From Fictibacillus norfolkensis (GTDB lineage: Bacteria > Bacillota > Bacilli > Bacillales > Fictibacillaceae): a DNA stretch of 64,000 nucleotides. Both the position numbers and the translations under genes were made by a program. Below the pieces are notes generated by a model that had not been told where the DNA came from, did no database searches, and saw only the letters and a program-made list of their open reading frames with translations. The stretch lies in NCBI RefSeq assembly GCF_014836645.1, contig NZ_JACSQM010000005.1, forward strand, positions 248,001 through 312,000, written 5' to 3'. Below are positions 23,114-32,513 of this stretch, one piece after another. Numbering within the stretch: the first letter of the stretch is position 1; the number at the start of each line of letters is the position of its first letter.

Positions 23114-24027
23114 GCGGATTCCCCTCCTTGTAGGTAATGAACAAACAAGTCATCGAGCGTACCTCGTTCGAATTTGTAATCGGAGATATGGTAATTTTCT
23201 TCTTGTGCAATCTTAAATAGGAGATAAGAACAAGATTGAAGATCCTCAGTATAAAGCTTGAACGCATCTAGCTCCTCATCATGTTCCACCTTTATTACAC
23301 CGGCCATTTGATGAAGTTGAGCTAGAGGAAAATCGGGACTTCGGAAGCTGATGAAGTGAGCAGAGATATCTTCTACCAATCGGCTCGGTTCGTCTAATGC
23401 ACGAAGTTCTCCGTTATAGATCATCGCGACTCTGTCACATAGCTTTTCTGCTTCTTCCATGTAATGTGTGGTTACAACAATCGTAGTACCATTATCTCGC
23501 AGCGAGCGGATAATGTTCCACATCTCTCGCCTTGCATGCGGATCGAGCCCCATGCTCGGCTCGTCTAAAAAGATGATCTCGGGCTCATGTAAAGTGGCAA
23601 GTGCTAAAGTTAATCTCTGCTTTTGTCCACCGGAAAGGTCATCAAAGTATGTATCCATCTTCTCCTCTAAACCGAGCAGTTTCAGCATCTCATCGCCCGT
23701 ATTACTTTTATTGTAGATCGCCGCAAACAATTTCAGTGCTTCTTTTACTTTCATTTTCTTTTGGATAGAAGTGGCCTGAAACTGAACACCAATTCGGTGG
23801 TTCAACACTTTCCGATCTTTTTCTGGGTTCATGCCTAAAATAGAGACCTCGCCGCTATCCTTTTTCCGAAGACCTTCCATGATCTCGATTGTGGTCGTTT
23901 TACCAGCTCCATTTGGTCCGATGATGCCGAATATCTCACCCTTTTTAACAGAAAAAGAAAGATTGTTAACTGCTTTTTTCGTTCCGTAGGATTTGTTTAA
24001 GGATTGAACGATAATGACGTTCTCCAT
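23110..24027 (-). CDS. ABC transporter ATP-binding protein
   Basis: A 305-residue DRA/CcmA-type ATPase. Walker A is GPNGAGKTTT, the signature motif is LSGGQKQRLTLAL, and Walker B is EIIFLDEPSMGLD followed by a conserved H-loop TTHYMEEAE. The C-terminal ~80 residues form the extra domain common in export ATPases of this group. I start at 24027 (MENVIIVQSL), eight bases after AGGGAG. Two-gene operon with the permease; no regulator adjacent. Confidence 0.92.
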   Translation of the reverse strand: MENVIIVQSLNKSYGTKKAVNNLSFSVKKGEIFGIIGPNGAGKTTTIEIMEGLRKKDSGEVSILGMNPEKDRKVLNHRIGVQFQATSIQKKMKVKEALKLFAAIYNKSNTGDEMLKLLGLEEKMDTYFDDLSGGQKQRLTLALATLHEPEIIFLDEPSMGLDPHARREMWNIIRSLRDNGTTIVVTTHYMEEAEKLCDRVAMIYNGELRALDEPSRLVEDISAHFISFRSPDFPLAQLHQMAGVIKVEHDEELDAFKLYTEDLQSCSYLLFKIAQEENYHISDYKFERGTLDDLFVHYLQGGESA

Positions 24028-24236
24028 GCACATCACTCCCTCTTTTCATTACTTTAGTACGTAAATGTATTATTCGAAAAAATAAGAAATATACCTCTTT
24101 TTTCCTCTCCCATTTATTACAAGTCCTTTAACCCTTGTTAATAATTAAAAGGTATCGAAGTTTATTATTGTGAAATAATTTATGTTTAACATTTAACGTT
24201 TAAAGAAGAGATATGTTTATGGAGAGGATGTAAAAA

Positions 24237-25334
24237 GTGGATACTAAGCTTAACAACAAAGAGTACTTCAATGAAATTCACTTTTTGAGAGCTTTCGCTT
24301 GTATTGGTGTTTTATTGGTTCATGTATCGGCTACCTATTTTAATGAAGCTGATGGAGTATGGAATTGGTTTACTTATTTCTTTAATCAGTTAGGCCGATT
24401 TGGAACGCCAACGTTTGCTGTTATTAGTGGTTTTTTACTTTTTAACGGGGTAAATAAAAAAGGATTCTCGTTCAAACCTTTTATAACTTCTCGCACGACT
24501 AAAATTATTATGCCTTTTGTTATTTGGAGTTTGTTCTATCAATTTGTAACTGTATATTTTCTTGGAGGCACCCTTCCAACAGATCCAAAAGTGCTTCTAT
24601 ACAACTTTACAATGGGAGAATCATTCTACCACTTATATTTTATGGCGATCGTTGTTCAGTTTTACATTATATTCCCAATCCTACAGTTCATTAGAAGTGG
24701 TATTGGTTGGTGGATCGGATTAATTGTATCTGCAGCAATAAGTCTTTATTTTACAAATCTGATAGATGTCCCATTTGCTTCAGGAATCATTGAAAAAGTT
24801 TTAATTGATAAAGTGTTCGTGATGCATTGGATCTTTTATTTTGTATTCGGTGGATTTCTAGCTCATTATTGGAAGCCAATTTCCGCTTGGGTAAAAAAAC
24901 ACTCCGCTCTTCTTGCTTTAGGTGTAGTTATTGTTTATGTTGGAGCATATTTGGAGTACAAAATAGTCGGGAGCGTTTCATCTAGAAGAGAGACAAATTT
25001 AATTAACATACCAATTTTAAGTTTTGCAACGATTGGATTATATTTTTATTTAGTCAAATTAAACTGGATGAAAGTTTCATTACAGGTAATAGGAAAGTTG
25101 TCTATGGGCATCTACTTGATACACCCATTTACTTTAATATTGTTTACAAAAACATTACCACAGGAAGTTTGGCAAACAAGATTTATGCCTATTATGTTCT
25201 TTGCAGTTTTAATAACTACTATCATCTTTGTAAAAATCATACAGCAAGTACCAAAGCATCAATTTATCATCCCTGTACCAACTAAACGAAACAAAAACAA
25301 AACTTCTATACAAAAAAAACCAGTTTCTGCTTAA
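24237..25334 (+). CDS. Membrane acyltransferase (acyltransferase family 3)
   Basis: A 365-residue polytopic protein with about ten helices, a GTG start with GGAGAGG upstream, and the family-3 motif FLRAFACIGVLLVHVSATYF near residue 18. The conserved HPFTLILFTK lies near the C-terminus, and a basic tail follows. Such enzymes O-acetylate cell-surface polysaccharides or antibiotics; the OatA-like SGNH domain is absent. The gene is clearly more AT-rich than its neighbours and interrupts the usual upp-glyA adjacency, suggesting later acquisition. Confidence 0.85.
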   Translation: MDTKLNNKEYFNEIHFLRAFACIGVLLVHVSATYFNEADGVWNWFTYFFNQLGRFGTPTFAVISGFLLFNGVNKKGFSFKPFITSRTTKIIMPFVIWSLFYQFVTVYFLGGTLPTDPKVLLYNFTMGESFYHLYFMAIVVQFYIIFPILQFIRSGIGWWIGLIVSAAISLYFTNLIDVPFASGIIEKVLIDKVFVMHWIFYFVFGGFLAHYWKPISAWVKKHSALLALGVVIVYVGAYLEYKIVGSVSSRRETNLINIPILSFATIGLYFYLVKLNWMKVSLQVIGKLSMGIYLIHPFTLILFTKTLPQEVWQTRFMPIMFFAVLITTIIFVKIIQQVPKHQFIIPVPTKRNKNKTSIQKKPVSA

Positions 25335-25350
25335 GAAACTGGTTTTTTTA
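25319..25350 (+). terminator. Terminator shared by the acyltransferase gene and glyA
   Basis: AACCAGTTTC..GAAACTGGTT stem overlapping the acyltransferase stop codon, with a T-run on the plus strand and an A-rich 5' flank that gives a T-rich tail on the minus strand as well. Confidence 0.85.
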
Positions 25351-25358
25351 TAGCTATC

Positions 25359-26594
25359 TTATTCGTACAATTTATATTTACCTGCAAGCTTCTCAACGCG
25401 TGTCTCAGCATCTTTCAACACCGATTCGTCTTCGATGTTTTTCAATACAGACGCCATGATCGAAGCGATCTCGTCCATATCTTCTTCAACAAAACCACGT
25501 GATGTGACCGCAGCTGTTCCGATACGGATACCGCTCGTTACGAACGGACTTTCTTTATCAAACGGAATCGTGTTCTTGTTTACTGTGATTCCAATATCAT
25601 CTAATGCTTTTTCAGCCACTTTTCCTGTTAGCGCAAGCTCACTCACATTGATCAGAATCAAGTGATTGTCTGTACCATCAGAAACAATAGTAATGCCTTC
25701 TTTTTTCAAAGACTCTGCCAATCGCTTTGCGTTCTTCACGATCTGCTCTGCGTAGCTTTTGAACTCATCTGTTAATACTTCCCCAAAGGATACCGCTTTT
25801 GCTGCGATAACGTGCATCAAAGGACCGCCTTGGATACCAGGGAAGATTGATTTATCAATTTTTTTCGCGAACTCTTCTTTACAAAGAATCATACCGCCAC
25901 GAGGGCCGCGAAGTGTTTTATGTGTAGTCGTTGTTACAAAATCTGCATAAGGAACTGGATTTTGGTGAATGCCTGCTGCAACAAGTCCTGCGATGTGGGC
26001 CATATCCACCATTAGGTAAGCTTCAACTTCATCAGCGATCTCGCGGAACTTTGCAAAATCAATCGCACGCGGATACGCGCTCGCTCCAGCTACGATCAGC
26101 TTCGGACGGTGCTCTAGTGCTTTTTGACGAACATCTTCATAATCGATAACATTCTTCTCTGCATCTACGCCATATTCCACAAAGTTATATTGAATGCCAG
26201 AAAAGTTAACGGCACTTCCGTGTGTTAAGTGGCCGCCATGAGAAAGGTTCATACCAAGAACGGTGTCGCCTTGCTCGAGGATCGTAAAGTATACAGCCAT
26301 GTTTGCTTGTGCACCTGAGTGAGGTTGAACGTTAGCATGTTCAGCACCGAAGATTTCCTTCGCGCGGTCTCTTGCTAGATTTTCAACTACATCCACGTGT
26401 TCACATCCGCCATAATAGCGTTTGGATGGGTAGCCTTCTGCATATTTATTCGTAAGTACAGAGCCTTGTGCTTCCATAACGGCTTGACTTACAAAGTTTT
26501 CAGAAGCAATCAATTCGATTTTCGTACGCTGGCGGTGCAATTCATCCATGATGGATTGGTAGACTTCTTGATCAGCTGTTTTCAAATGGTTCAA
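25359..26594 (-). CDS. glyA: Serine hydroxymethyltransferase
   Basis: A 411-residue PLP enzyme that interconverts serine and glycine while loading tetrahydrofolate with a one-carbon unit. The PLP lysine is Lys226 in [16 protein letters not shown]-terminal [20 protein letters not shown] and [15 protein letters not shown] are family signatures. Length matches B. subtilis GlyA (415). Conserved neighbour of ywlG/rpiB and upp in Bacillus, here separated by accessory genes on both sides. Confidence 0.98.
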   Translation of the reverse strand: MNHLKTADQEVYQSIMDELHRQRTKIELIASENFVSQAVMEAQGSVLTNKYAEGYPSKRYYGGCEHVDVVENLARDRAKEIFGAEHANVQPHSGAQANMAVYFTILEQGDTVLGMNLSHGGHLTHGSAVNFSGIQYNFVEYGVDAEKNVIDYEDVRQKALEHRPKLIVAGASAYPRAIDFAKFREIADEVEAYLMVDMAHIAGLVAAGIHQNPVPYADFVTTTTHKTLRGPRGGMILCKEEFAKKIDKSIFPGIQGGPLMHVIAAKAVSFGEVLTDEFKSYAEQIVKNAKRLAESLKKEGITIVSDGTDNHLILINVSELALTGKVAEKALDDIGITVNKNTIPFDKESPFVTSGIRIGTAAVTSRGFVEEDMDEIASIMASVLKNIEDESVLKDAETRVEKLAGKYKLYE

Positions 26595-26782
26595 TTTCGC
26601 TTCCCCCTTACCTTATGTGAAAAAATGATTATGATTGTAACATACCCCTCTATCTTACACGTTAAAGCTTTAAGTTGTAAGAGGAAATGCACAAGTGTGA
26701 AAATTCATTTTATTTGATAGGGATGAACATGGTATGATGATACATAATAGAGAGAGAGCTATTTATAAGGGGTGTTATCAAC

Positions 26783-27238
26783 ATGATGAAAAAGTGGTTT
26801 GGAGCGAGTCTCCTTATTCTTGTACTAGCTTTGGCTGGCTGCAGCGAAGACAAGGCAAAGCCTGAAGCAAAGGAAAAAGTAGAAACACGTGATAACGAAG
26901 ACCAAAGCACAACGGATGATCTGGCTGGTCAACAAGCTGAGATCATTAAGAACATGGAAGAAAAAGCCGTTCAGTTAGATCCAAAAGCGCTTGAAGCAGA
27001 TCCAAAAGCGTATGAAGAAAAAATCATTAAGGCGACTGGACAAGTCCTAACAGATAACGAAAAAGGAATGGGCGGAAGCTTTGAGTTCCAAGTTGGAGAA
27101 ACAAAATTTAAAGTGATGAACTTTACGATGGGCAGCGGTCTTAAAGAAGGTTCTGAGGTCACAGTATTCGGTAACGTTAAGACAGGTAAGGATGCCAAGA
27201 CTGGCCTTCCGCTGATCAACGCGACATATATTGAATAA
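26783..27238 (+). CDS. Lipoprotein with OB-fold-like domain
   Basis: A 151-residue protein with signal peptide MMKKWFGASLLILVLALAGC (lipobox Cys20), a charged helical linker (about 21-70), and a C-terminal domain with EEKIIKATGQVLTDNE and SEVTVFGNVKTGKDAKTGLP that has the strand pattern of tRNA_anti-like OB folds found in several Bacillus lipoproteins. GGGGTG precedes the ATG. Single-gene unit with its own terminator. Confidence 0.75.
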   Translation: MMKKWFGASLLILVLALAGCSEDKAKPEAKEKVETRDNEDQSTTDDLAGQQAEIIKNMEEKAVQLDPKALEADPKAYEEKIIKATGQVLTDNEKGMGGSFEFQVGETKFKVMNFTMGSGLKEGSEVTVFGNVKTGKDAKTGLPLINATYIE

Positions 27239-27245
27239 GAAACAA

Positions 27246-27277
27246 AGAGCGGGATCATTTCCCGCTCTCTTTTTTAT
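27246..27277 (+). terminator. Intrinsic terminator after the OB-fold lipoprotein gene
   Basis: GAGCGGGATCATTTCCCGCTC stem with a CTTTTTT tail on the plus strand. Its loop contains the stop codon of the convergent gntK. Confidence 0.87.
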
Positions 27278-28799
27278 GCTTGTTTTGAAAATCATGAATG
27301 GACTTGTATTGCGTTTGCATCGTGTCAGATAGAGACTGATAAAGGTGAAACAGCTCTTCGTAGATTGCCTGGTGATCAGGATTAGGCGTGATTTCTTCGT
27401 ACTGCTTCGTCTCAACAGGCGCTTCTTCTAGCGTATCTGTTTCACCGATCGCGTATCGGCCGAGCAAAACCGCTCCTAAGCACGAACTTTCCGTATGTTC
27501 AGGAATACTCACATTCGTCTGAAATACATCTGCTAAGATCTGTTTCCAAAGAAGCGAGTTCGTAAAGCCCCCAGTTGCAAAAATCTTCACTTCCCTGTTC
27601 CCCACATGGCTCTTGATAAGAGAGTAAACACTAAACAGGTTAAGAATACATCCTTCGAGCACCGCGCGCACCATATGATTGTGATTATGGCGAAGTGTTA
27701 GACCAATGAACGATGCTTTTGCCTGCGCATCCCACAATGGTGCTCGTTCTCCAGTTAGATAAGGCAGAAAGATTAAGCCCTCTGCACCAGGCTGAATCTG
27801 TTCAGCATCTCTAGACAGCTTTTCATAAGCCGCACTATCGTCCTCTTTTTGCAAAGTATCATGAATCCATTGAAACGAGATACCTCCATTGTTGACCGGT
27901 CCACCTGACACCCAATGATTTTCAGTAAGCGGGTAACAGAACGTGCGGCCATCTGTATCAAGTATCGGTGTCGCTGAAGTGGTTCGGATCGCACCGCTCG
28001 TACCAATCGTTACTGCAATATCTCCAGGTGAGATCGCGCCGACACCAAGGTTAGACAACGGGCCGTCCGTTGCACCAATCACCACTTTTACAGAGGAATT
28101 CATCCCTGATTTCTTCGCCAAAACCTCAGACAGCTCTCCCCAATAATAGGTGGTCGGCTGCAGGCTCGGGAGTTTTTCTGGTGTGACATCTGCAAGTTTC
28201 AGCGCTTCTTCATCCCACTTTTTAGTGTGCATGTTCCAAAGACCTGTTGCTGCCGCGGATGCTTGATCCGTATGCCACTCACCAAACCAGCGAAACAGTA
28301 TGTAATCTTTAATGCCAACAAACTTTTCTGCCCTTTGAAAAATATCGGGATGTTCGTTTTTTAACCACTGCAATTTAAAAAGTGGTGTCATCGGATGCAA
28401 AGGGACACCGGTCCGTTTATACAGTTCAAGCGCAGTTTCACTGAAATCTGATTTAAAAGGTGCCACATATGGTTCACTTCGGATATCTGCCCAAGTGATG
28501 CTGTTCGTGAGTGGTGTTCCTTCTGAGTCCACTGCAATCAATGAGTGCATAGCTGTGCTAAAAGAAATGAAACTGATTCTATCTGCTAGATCTCCACTTT
28601 TTCGCACCGTTTCTCTTAACGATTCATTTACTGCTTCAAAAATTTCATCCGGCTTTTGTTCGGCCGCTCCTGGCGCTTCCGACAGCAACGGGTAATTTTT
28701 TGAATGATGAGCAACAGCCGCTCCTTTTTCATCAAAAAGAACAACTTTCGTACTCGTTGTACCAATATCTATTCCGATCGCATAATTCCTCAAAATCAC
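27255..28799 (-). CDS. gntK: Gluconokinase-like FGGY carbohydrate kinase
   Basis: A 514-residue FGGY kinase with N-terminal IGIDIGTTSTKVVLFDEKG and a C-terminal nucleotide site FATGGFTNSLLWKQILADVF. Length and overall sequence character match B. subtilis GntK (gluconate to 6-phosphogluconate). The usual partners gntR, gntP and gntZ are absent here, so the substrate is less certain; xylulokinase or another sugar kinase is possible. AAAGGAG lies before the ATG, and a terminator-like hairpin precedes it. Confidence 0.8.
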   Translation of the reverse strand: MILRNYAIGIDIGTTSTKVVLFDEKGAAVAHHSKNYPLLSEAPGAAEQKPDEIFEAVNESLRETVRKSGDLADRISFISFSTAMHSLIAVDSEGTPLTNSITWADIRSEPYVAPFKSDFSETALELYKRTGVPLHPMTPLFKLQWLKNEHPDIFQRAEKFVGIKDYILFRWFGEWHTDQASAAATGLWNMHTKKWDEEALKLADVTPEKLPSLQPTTYYWGELSEVLAKKSGMNSSVKVVIGATDGPLSNLGVGAISPGDIAVTIGTSGAIRTTSATPILDTDGRTFCYPLTENHWVSGGPVNNGGISFQWIHDTLQKEDDSAAYEKLSRDAEQIQPGAEGLIFLPYLTGERAPLWDAQAKASFIGLTLRHNHNHMVRAVLEGCILNLFSVYSLIKSHVGNREVKIFATGGFTNSLLWKQILADVFQTNVSIPEHTESSCLGAVLLGRYAIGETDTLEEAPVETKQYEEITPNPDHQAIYEELFHLYQSLSDTMQTQYKSIHDFQNKHKKESGK

Positions 28800-28813
28800 T
28801 TTCTCCTTTCACA

Positions 28814-28848
28814 TAAAAAAAGGAAGCAGCTCTAGTATGCCCTTCCTT
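28814..28848 (-). promoter_or_regulatory. Terminator-like hairpin in the gntK leader
   Basis: Minus-strand AAGGAAGGGC..GCTGCTTCCTT followed by TTTTTTT, ending 15 bases before the gntK start codon. No gene lies upstream on this strand within the 173-base gap to the divergent GNAT gene, so it would stop transcripts that begin in the gntK leader: an attenuator or the end of a short RNA. Confidence 0.65.
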
Positions 28849-28972
28849 AACAACACATGATTCTACATCGCCTTTTTTATCATACTATTCAGACCAGAAA
28901 GAATCACTTAATATAGATGTAAAATGAAGTATCCTTTTGTTAAGGAAACCAGATTAGAGGAGATGGATACCG

Positions 28973-29437
28973 GTGACTAGTTTTAGAATTCGTCCTGTCG
29001 TTTTAGAGGATCTAGGTCAGCTGAAGGAATTGATGCATCGTTACATTGTTGATTTTTACAAAGGGAAAACTCCAGAGGGATCAAAGCTCGATGATCATAT
29101 CAAGCATCTGCTATCTTCAGATGAAGCAGGAACGCAGTTTGTTGCTGAGACAGAAGATGGCAGATTAGCAGGATTCGCAACCCTTTACTTCTCGCTCAGT
29201 ACGACCCGGCTGCAGAAAATCGCCATATTGAACGATCTTTTTGTAGATGCGGATTTCCGTGGAGCTGGTTTAGGAGAGAAGATGTTTCTGCATGTGCTAG
29301 AATACACGAAAAAGGAAGGCTATGCCTACATGACTTGGCAAACGGCGATTGATAACACGTCTGCTCAAGCTCTTTATAAGAAGATGGGCGGAAAAAACAT
29401 CAATTCAGAGTGGATTCATTACGAGATTGAACATTGA
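28973..29437 (+). CDS. GNAT-family N-acetyltransferase
   Basis: A 154-residue GNAT enzyme with a GTG start after GAGGAGATGG. The acetyl-CoA loop is ADFRGAGLGEKMFLHVLEY (Q/RxxGxG/A type), and the C-terminal YMTWQTAIDNTSAQALYKKM is typical of GNATs acting on small molecules or peptides. Divergent from gntK; substrate unknown. Confidence 0.87.
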   Translation: MTSFRIRPVVLEDLGQLKELMHRYIVDFYKGKTPEGSKLDDHIKHLLSSDEAGTQFVAETEDGRLAGFATLYFSLSTTRLQKIAILNDLFVDADFRGAGLGEKMFLHVLEYTKKEGYAYMTWQTAIDNTSAQALYKKMGGKNINSEWIHYEIEH

Positions 29438-29512
29438 GTAGGAAGCTATGCGAGGCTTAGAAGCAGCCGAACGGAGGCTTGTTAACCGTAATCCTACACA
29501 AAATGGGGCTGA

Positions 29513-29622
29513 ATTCACGAGTTTCAGCTTGGAATCCACAAGTTTGGGTGTTTTATCCACGAGTTTTACCTCTGAATCCAAAAGTTTTGGCAATTTATCC
29601 ACGAGTCTACAATCCTCGACAC
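29513..29622 (+). repeat. 21-bp tandem array, class A (five units)
   Basis: Units start at 29513, 29534, 29555, 29576 and 29597: ATTCACGAG, ATCCACAAG, ATCCACGAG, ATCCAAAAG, ATCCACGAG, each followed by T-rich variable sequence; ends CGAGTCTACAATCCTCGACA. Same class as the arrays at 12797 and 53342. Lies between convergent GNAT and ywlG genes, 42 bases from the ywlG terminator. Upstream palindromes are not evident here. Confidence 0.85.
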
Positions 29623-29663
29623 GTTACGACAACCCGTCATGGTTGCAAGGCACACTCACAACA

Positions 29664-29692
29664 GAAAAAGCCCTCACCAAGAGGGCTTTCCA
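29664..29692 (-). terminator. Intrinsic terminator of the ywlG operon
   Basis: Minus-strand AAGCCCTC-ttggt-GAGGGCTT followed by TTTC, a few bases after the ywlG stop. Confidence 0.85.
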
Positions 29693-29696
29693 CTAA

Positions 29697-30269
29697 TTAA
29701 AAACAACGTATGTCTTCTTTACTCGGATACACCGCGCGTTCGCCGCCGATTAACTTCGGACGTGTCTTCGCCAACGTCACGTGTGCGGCGCCGACCTTTT
29801 TCACTTCACTGCGAACAGGTACAGCAACATGTCTCAAGTGCATACCGATAAAGGTGTCACCGATGTCGATGCCTGCGTCGGCTTTTATATATTCAACGAT
29901 CACGGGTTCATTCATATGGTGATAGGCGTGTGTTGCCAACGCACCTCCAGCTGATCGTGCTGGAACAACCCGAACTTCTTCATAGCCTCGTCGTTCAGCT
30001 TCTTCGCGCTCGATGACAAGCGCACGGTTCAAGTGTTCACAGCATTGCACGGCAAGTGCTACGCCAGTTTCTTCTTGAAACGCTACGATACCTCGGTAAA
30101 GTGCACCCGCAGTATCCATCGTGCCTGATGTGCCAATTCGTTCACCAATTACTTCGCTCGTGCTTGCGCCTACTACTAATAATTGTGACGGTCTCAATTG
30201 TGCATGCTTTTGCAGATCTTGCAAAACATTCAGGACTTGGTCTTGAATTTGTTGGAGCTCATCGCTCAT
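29697..30269 (-). CDS. ywlG: YwlG family protein (UPF0340)
   Basis: A 190-residue protein of the YwlG/TIGR01440 family, function unknown. Conserved stretches include [40 protein letters not shown] and [20 protein letters not shown]. Lies next to rpiB as in B. subtilis. The cluster order ywlE-rpiB-ywlG is retained. Confidence 0.93.
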   Translation of the reverse strand: MSDELQQIQDQVLNVLQDLQKHAQLRPSQLLVVGASTSEVIGERIGTSGTMDTAGALYRGIVAFQEETGVALAVQCCEHLNRALVIEREEAERRGYEEVRVVPARSAGGALATHAYHHMNEPVIVEYIKADAGIDIGDTFIGMHLRHVAVPVRSEVKKVGAAHVTLAKTRPKLIGGERAVYPSKEDIRCF

Positions 30270-30311
30270 GAGATGGTCTTCCCTTCATTTTATAGGTTTA
30301 TAGCTTTAGTG

Positions 30312-30752
30312 CTATTGGCCTTCATATTGAGAGATTTTATCTACACGGCGACCGTGACGTCCGCCTTCATATTCTGTCGTCAGCCATACTTTTGCGATTT
30401 CGAGTGCGAGACCCGGCCCGATGACACGTTCACCCATTGCAAGTACATTGCTGTCATTATGCTGTCTTGTAGCTTTTGCGCTGAATAGATCATGAACAAG
30501 CGCACAGCGGATTCCTTTAACTTTGTTCGCTGCAATGCTCATTCCAATGCCCGTACCGCAGATTAGAATTCCGCGATCAGCTTCACCGTTGGCTACTTTT
30601 TCTGCTACAGGAATCGCATAGTCTGGATAGTCTACAGACGTGTCGCATTCACAGCCGACATCCTCCACTTGCATACCCAGCTCTTCAATCATGCTGATGA
30701 TTTCTTTTCTTAATTCAACTCCGGCGTGATCTGATCCAATTGCTACTTTCAT
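30312..30752 (-). CDS. rpiB: Ribose-5-phosphate isomerase B
   Basis: A 146-residue RpiB/LacAB-family sugar-phosphate isomerase interconverting ribose 5-phosphate and ribulose 5-phosphate. N-terminal MKVAIGSDHAGVELRKEI; the catalytic cysteine region is ILICGTGIGMSIAANKVKGI. The ATG at 30752 follows AGCAGGTG; an in-frame extension upstream is not conserved. B. subtilis YwlF is about the same length. Confidence 0.95.
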   Translation of the reverse strand: MKVAIGSDHAGVELRKEIISMIEELGMQVEDVGCECDTSVDYPDYAIPVAEKVANGEADRGILICGTGIGMSIAANKVKGIRCALVHDLFSAKATRQHNDSNVLAMGERVIGPGLALEIAKVWLTTEYEGGRHGRRVDKISQYEGQ

Positions 30753-30860
30753 GTTGTGTGCACCTGCTCTCTCATACTTTTTTTCATTATATGCTCTTCC
30801 GATTACCCGTTCAATGTCACTGCTAGGCAATATAGAACAGCCTTACCTCATTATGTCCTA

Positions 30861-31469
30861 CTACTTCTTGCTATCGTCTTTTTTCATTAATTTTTCAATA
30901 AGGACTTCAATCTCATCTCTTGTTTCTTGATAAAGATTAAGCGGTCCACCGAAAGGATCTGTAATGTCTAGGGAAGGTACTTCATTTTCTAACTTCATCC
31001 TTCTTTCAACGAGCGGTCTTACTTCCCTTTCAAACGCTTGTCTCACTTCTTCATCCGCAGAATCCTTAGACATATATTGAAGCTTCAGCATCTCGATCTC
31101 TGTGTAGAGCTCATAGATCTCTTCAATCTTCTTCTGCTCATCGTCGTCGAGAACATACTCTTTTAATGTATACGTCTTATTCACCGCATCTGGCCATCGT
31201 CCGACGAGCGCATGTTTATGGCTCTCGGTCATCGTTAAGATAAGATCTGCCCACTCGATCAAATAATCGGACACGCCTTGTGACTGATGACTTTCTTTAA
31301 TACTTCTTTCCGAAAGAGCTTGTGTCGCATTCGAACTCATCACGGCACCGTTTCCAGCAAATACACCAGCTGATTTAACGTTGAACTTACCTTTTCCTTT
31401 TTTGCGTAGAATGGCCTCAGCCATCGGACTGCGACAAGTATTGCCTGTACAAATAAATAAAACATTCAT
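30861..31469 (-). CDS. ywlE: Protein-arginine phosphatase with helical insertion
   Basis: A low-molecular-weight phosphatase fold: the P-loop CTGNTCRSPMAEAIL (Cys7) has the Thr that favours phosphoarginine in B. subtilis YwlE, and the general acid lies in ITDPFGGPLNLYQETRDEIE. B. subtilis YwlE is about 150 residues; this one is 202. The extra ~50 residues (about 125-173) lie between TLKEYV and DPFGG, are rich in Glu, Lys and Leu and look helical. YwlE reverses McsB arginine phosphorylation that marks proteins for ClpCP. Confidence 0.9.
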   Translation of the reverse strand: MNVLFICTGNTCRSPMAEAILRKKGKGKFNVKSAGVFAGNGAVMSSNATQALSERSIKESHQSQGVSDYLIEWADLILTMTESHKHALVGRWPDAVNKTYTLKEYVLDDDEQKKIEEIYELYTEIEMLKLQYMSKDSADEEVRQAFEREVRPLVERRMKLENEVPSLDITDPFGGPLNLYQETRDEIEVLIEKLMKKDDSKK

Positions 31470-31597
31470 GGTGAATTCACCTCATATTCTATCTTTCCCT
31501 ATTTTTATATAGGTTAACGCTCTTATTAGTAAGTATATCATCGGATCAGTGAATAAAAAAATGCCTGTTTTACGTATTCGAAGTAGTTTTGTAAGTA

Positions 31598-31726
31598 GTT
31601 GCTCTCCGTTCCAGGTGCTTCGCTTTCCGCGGGGCGGGCGGTGAGCCCCTTGCCGCTTTGCGCCTTTAAGGGTCTCACCTGTCCCACTCGTCCCGCAGGA
31701 GTCTCACACCTTCCACTTCTATCAAC
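31598..31726 (+). repeat. Palindromic dispersed repeat, copy C (subtype I)
   Basis: A 129-bp element with GTTG/ATCAAC ends, CGCTTTCCGCGGGGCGGGC, GGTGAG/CTCACC and apical stem CCCTT/AAGGG. Lies alone in the 307-base gap between the ywlE start and the mntP end; nothing else is evident there. Confidence 0.85.
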
Positions 31727-31776
31727 CTGCCAATGGGAGATACACCCTAAAGAATAACAGTAATGTTAAATAGCAT

Positions 31777-32328
31777 TTAAATCGGCAAAAGAATCTTCAC
31801 CCCAAAAGCAAGAAGGATACAGCCGCCGAACGCTTCACCATAGGAACCGAGCCACTTCTGTACTTTTTTTCCCATGATCAAGCCAGCCCATGTTAAGACC
31901 ATGCTCATGAGTCCGAACATCGTAATCGTTAGCCAGGTTTTCGCTCCATAGATCCCTAAAGATAATCCCACTGAAAAACTATCTAAAGAAGCGCTGAGCG
32001 CAAAGACGAAGAGCCCGATGCCGATCGGCTGTACGAAAGGTTCATCGTCATTTGAGAAAGAGGACCTAATCATCGTAACACCCAGTATGACAAGCAGAAT
32101 TCCACCGATGATAGCTGCTATACCACCAAAATGAACAGAGATCTGTTTGCCGAGCGTCATTCCTGCAAGAGGCATGAGCATATGAAAGATTCCTATCGTC
32201 ATTCCTATTTTCATAATTTGTCTTATGCGAAGCGATAACATCCCCATTCCTAGGCCGATCGAAAAAGCGTCCATACCTAGCGCAACTGACATAAATAACA
32301 GTGTCATCCATTCTCCCATGGTTGCCAA
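31777..32328 (-). CDS. mntP: Manganese efflux pump MntP
   Basis: A 183-residue, six-helix protein with two DUF204-type repeats: [20 protein letters not shown] near the N-terminus and [20 protein letters not shown] in the second half, each with the buried Asp used for Mn2+. Corresponds to B. subtilis YwlD in the same position of the ywl cluster. I saw no manganese riboswitch-like leader. Confidence 0.92.
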   Translation of the reverse strand: MATMGEWMTLLFMSVALGMDAFSIGLGMGMLSLRIRQIMKIGMTIGIFHMLMPLAGMTLGKQISVHFGGIAAIIGGILLVILGVTMIRSSFSNDDEPFVQPIGIGLFVFALSASLDSFSVGLSLGIYGAKTWLTITMFGLMSMVLTWAGLIMGKKVQKWLGSYGEAFGGCILLAFGVKILLPI

Positions 32329-32513
32329 ATACTTCCCACTCCCTTAACCATCATACTTTCAGACTATGCATGTCTACTTTTAAAAAGACTAAAAACCATA
32401 CAAGCTGTTGAGAAGATGAAAAAATGGAACTCTTTACCGCTTTAGGAAGGGATAATGTGATTTTTATCGTATATAAAAGGAAGTGAATCTGTACGTAAAG
32501 GAGAGGAACAAGC

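Noticed and set aside
24237..25334. Acyltransferase as a cell-wall OatA orthologue.
   Set aside because: Only the membrane acyltransferase domain is present; the extracellular SGNH domain of OatA is missing, so the specific name is not used.
29405..29602. Minus-strand open frame with seven-residue repeats (KLVDS/KLLDK) across a class A array, and a similar one at 12644-12844.
   Set aside because: A 21-bp repeat gives heptad-like peptides in any open frame. The equivalent frame is broken by in-frame TGA in the arrays at 12797 and 53342, so protein coding is not conserved.
32329..32513. Manganese (yybP-ykoY) riboswitch upstream of mntP.
   Set aside because: The leader is AT-rich and I could not find the conserved paired elements or a terminator.
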